Source: Nosema muscidifuracis (Eukaryota; Microsporidia; Nosematidae). Taken from it: a stretch of DNA of 64,000 nt. The notes below the pieces were generated by a model. The model had not been told where the DNA came from. It saw only the letters and a program-made list of their open reading frames with translations, and did not search any database. How positions within the stretch are numbered: the first letter of the stretch is position 1; the number at the start of each line of letters is the position of its first letter. This document shows positions 63,939 through 64,000 of this stretch, one piece after another. Both the position numbers and the translations under genes were made by a program. Location of the stretch: the NCBI GenBank assembly GCA_028335825.1, contig JAIOKI010000009.1:248001-312000 (forward strand), in the 5' to 3' direction.

Positions 63939-64000
63939 TTACTCAATATAATATTTACCATCCATTACTCCTTCTTGAATCTCATCAATATTTCTCCTTT
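63939..64000 (-). CDS. Possible 3' end of a gene that runs off the window
   Basis: On the minus strand a frame open from the window edge ends with RRNIDEIQEGVMDGKYYIE and a TAA at 63,941-63,939. The composition is less random than that of the neighbouring intergenic DNA. With only about 20 codons visible this is a weak call. Confidence 0.25.
   Translation of the reverse strand, partial: RRNIDEIQEGVMDGKYYIE

Noticed and set aside
1-64000. tRNA genes
   Set aside because: I looked for T-loop consensus (GGTTCGAATCC-like) with matching acceptor stems and found none; a covariance search could still find one.

Overview
The window looks like a piece of a transposon-rich, very AT-rich microsporidian genome. 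The rRNA genes show this most directly. The SSU is only about 1.24 kb. A 5.8S-like segment runs straight into the LSU with no second internal spacer. The few protein genes lack visible introns, and three of them have a CCC-type motif a few bases before the start codon. I do not name a species.

Layout. 1-21.0 kb is a graveyard of decayed Ty3/Gypsy-like elements, a LINE reverse-transcriptase remnant and LINE ORF1 remnants. It also holds one structurally crisp 1.0-kb LTR element with 80-bp LTRs and a 5-bp target-site duplication. 21.0-30.8 kb and 42.0-53.2 kb are the two arms of a large inverted repeat. Each arm carries a rDNA unit (SSU-ITS-LSU) with a LINE just downstream of the LSU and an upstream rDNA spacer. 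The two units point away from each other. The 11-kb centre (30.8-42.0 kb) is again decayed Ty3-like material plus a Merlin/ISXO2-type DNA transposon remnant.

The right-hand LINE has long ORF1 (640 aa) and ORF2 (1236 aa) frames overlapping by 11 nt, but carries Asn where the left copy has Asp at a likely endonuclease catalytic position. The left-hand LINE has that Asp but keeps only the last 135 codons of ORF1. Two further 5'-truncated LINE tails follow the right copy in tandem. All four LINE tails can fold into the same three-hairpin cloverleaf, with compensatory changes in the second LINE family.

54.5-64 kb is ordinary unique sequence: a MutS homologue most like MSH4, a WD40-like protein that resembles UTP4/Cirhin, a clear CHK1 checkpoint kinase, and an Asn-rich tandem-repeat protein. 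The last has a likely signal peptide and a C-terminal pair of motifs resembling protein phosphatase 1 docking sites. A Ty3-like gag/protease relic lies between the UTP4-like and CHK1 genes. CHK1 (checkpoint) and the MSH4-like protein (recombination) both belong to genome maintenance, but nothing suggests they are co-regulated.
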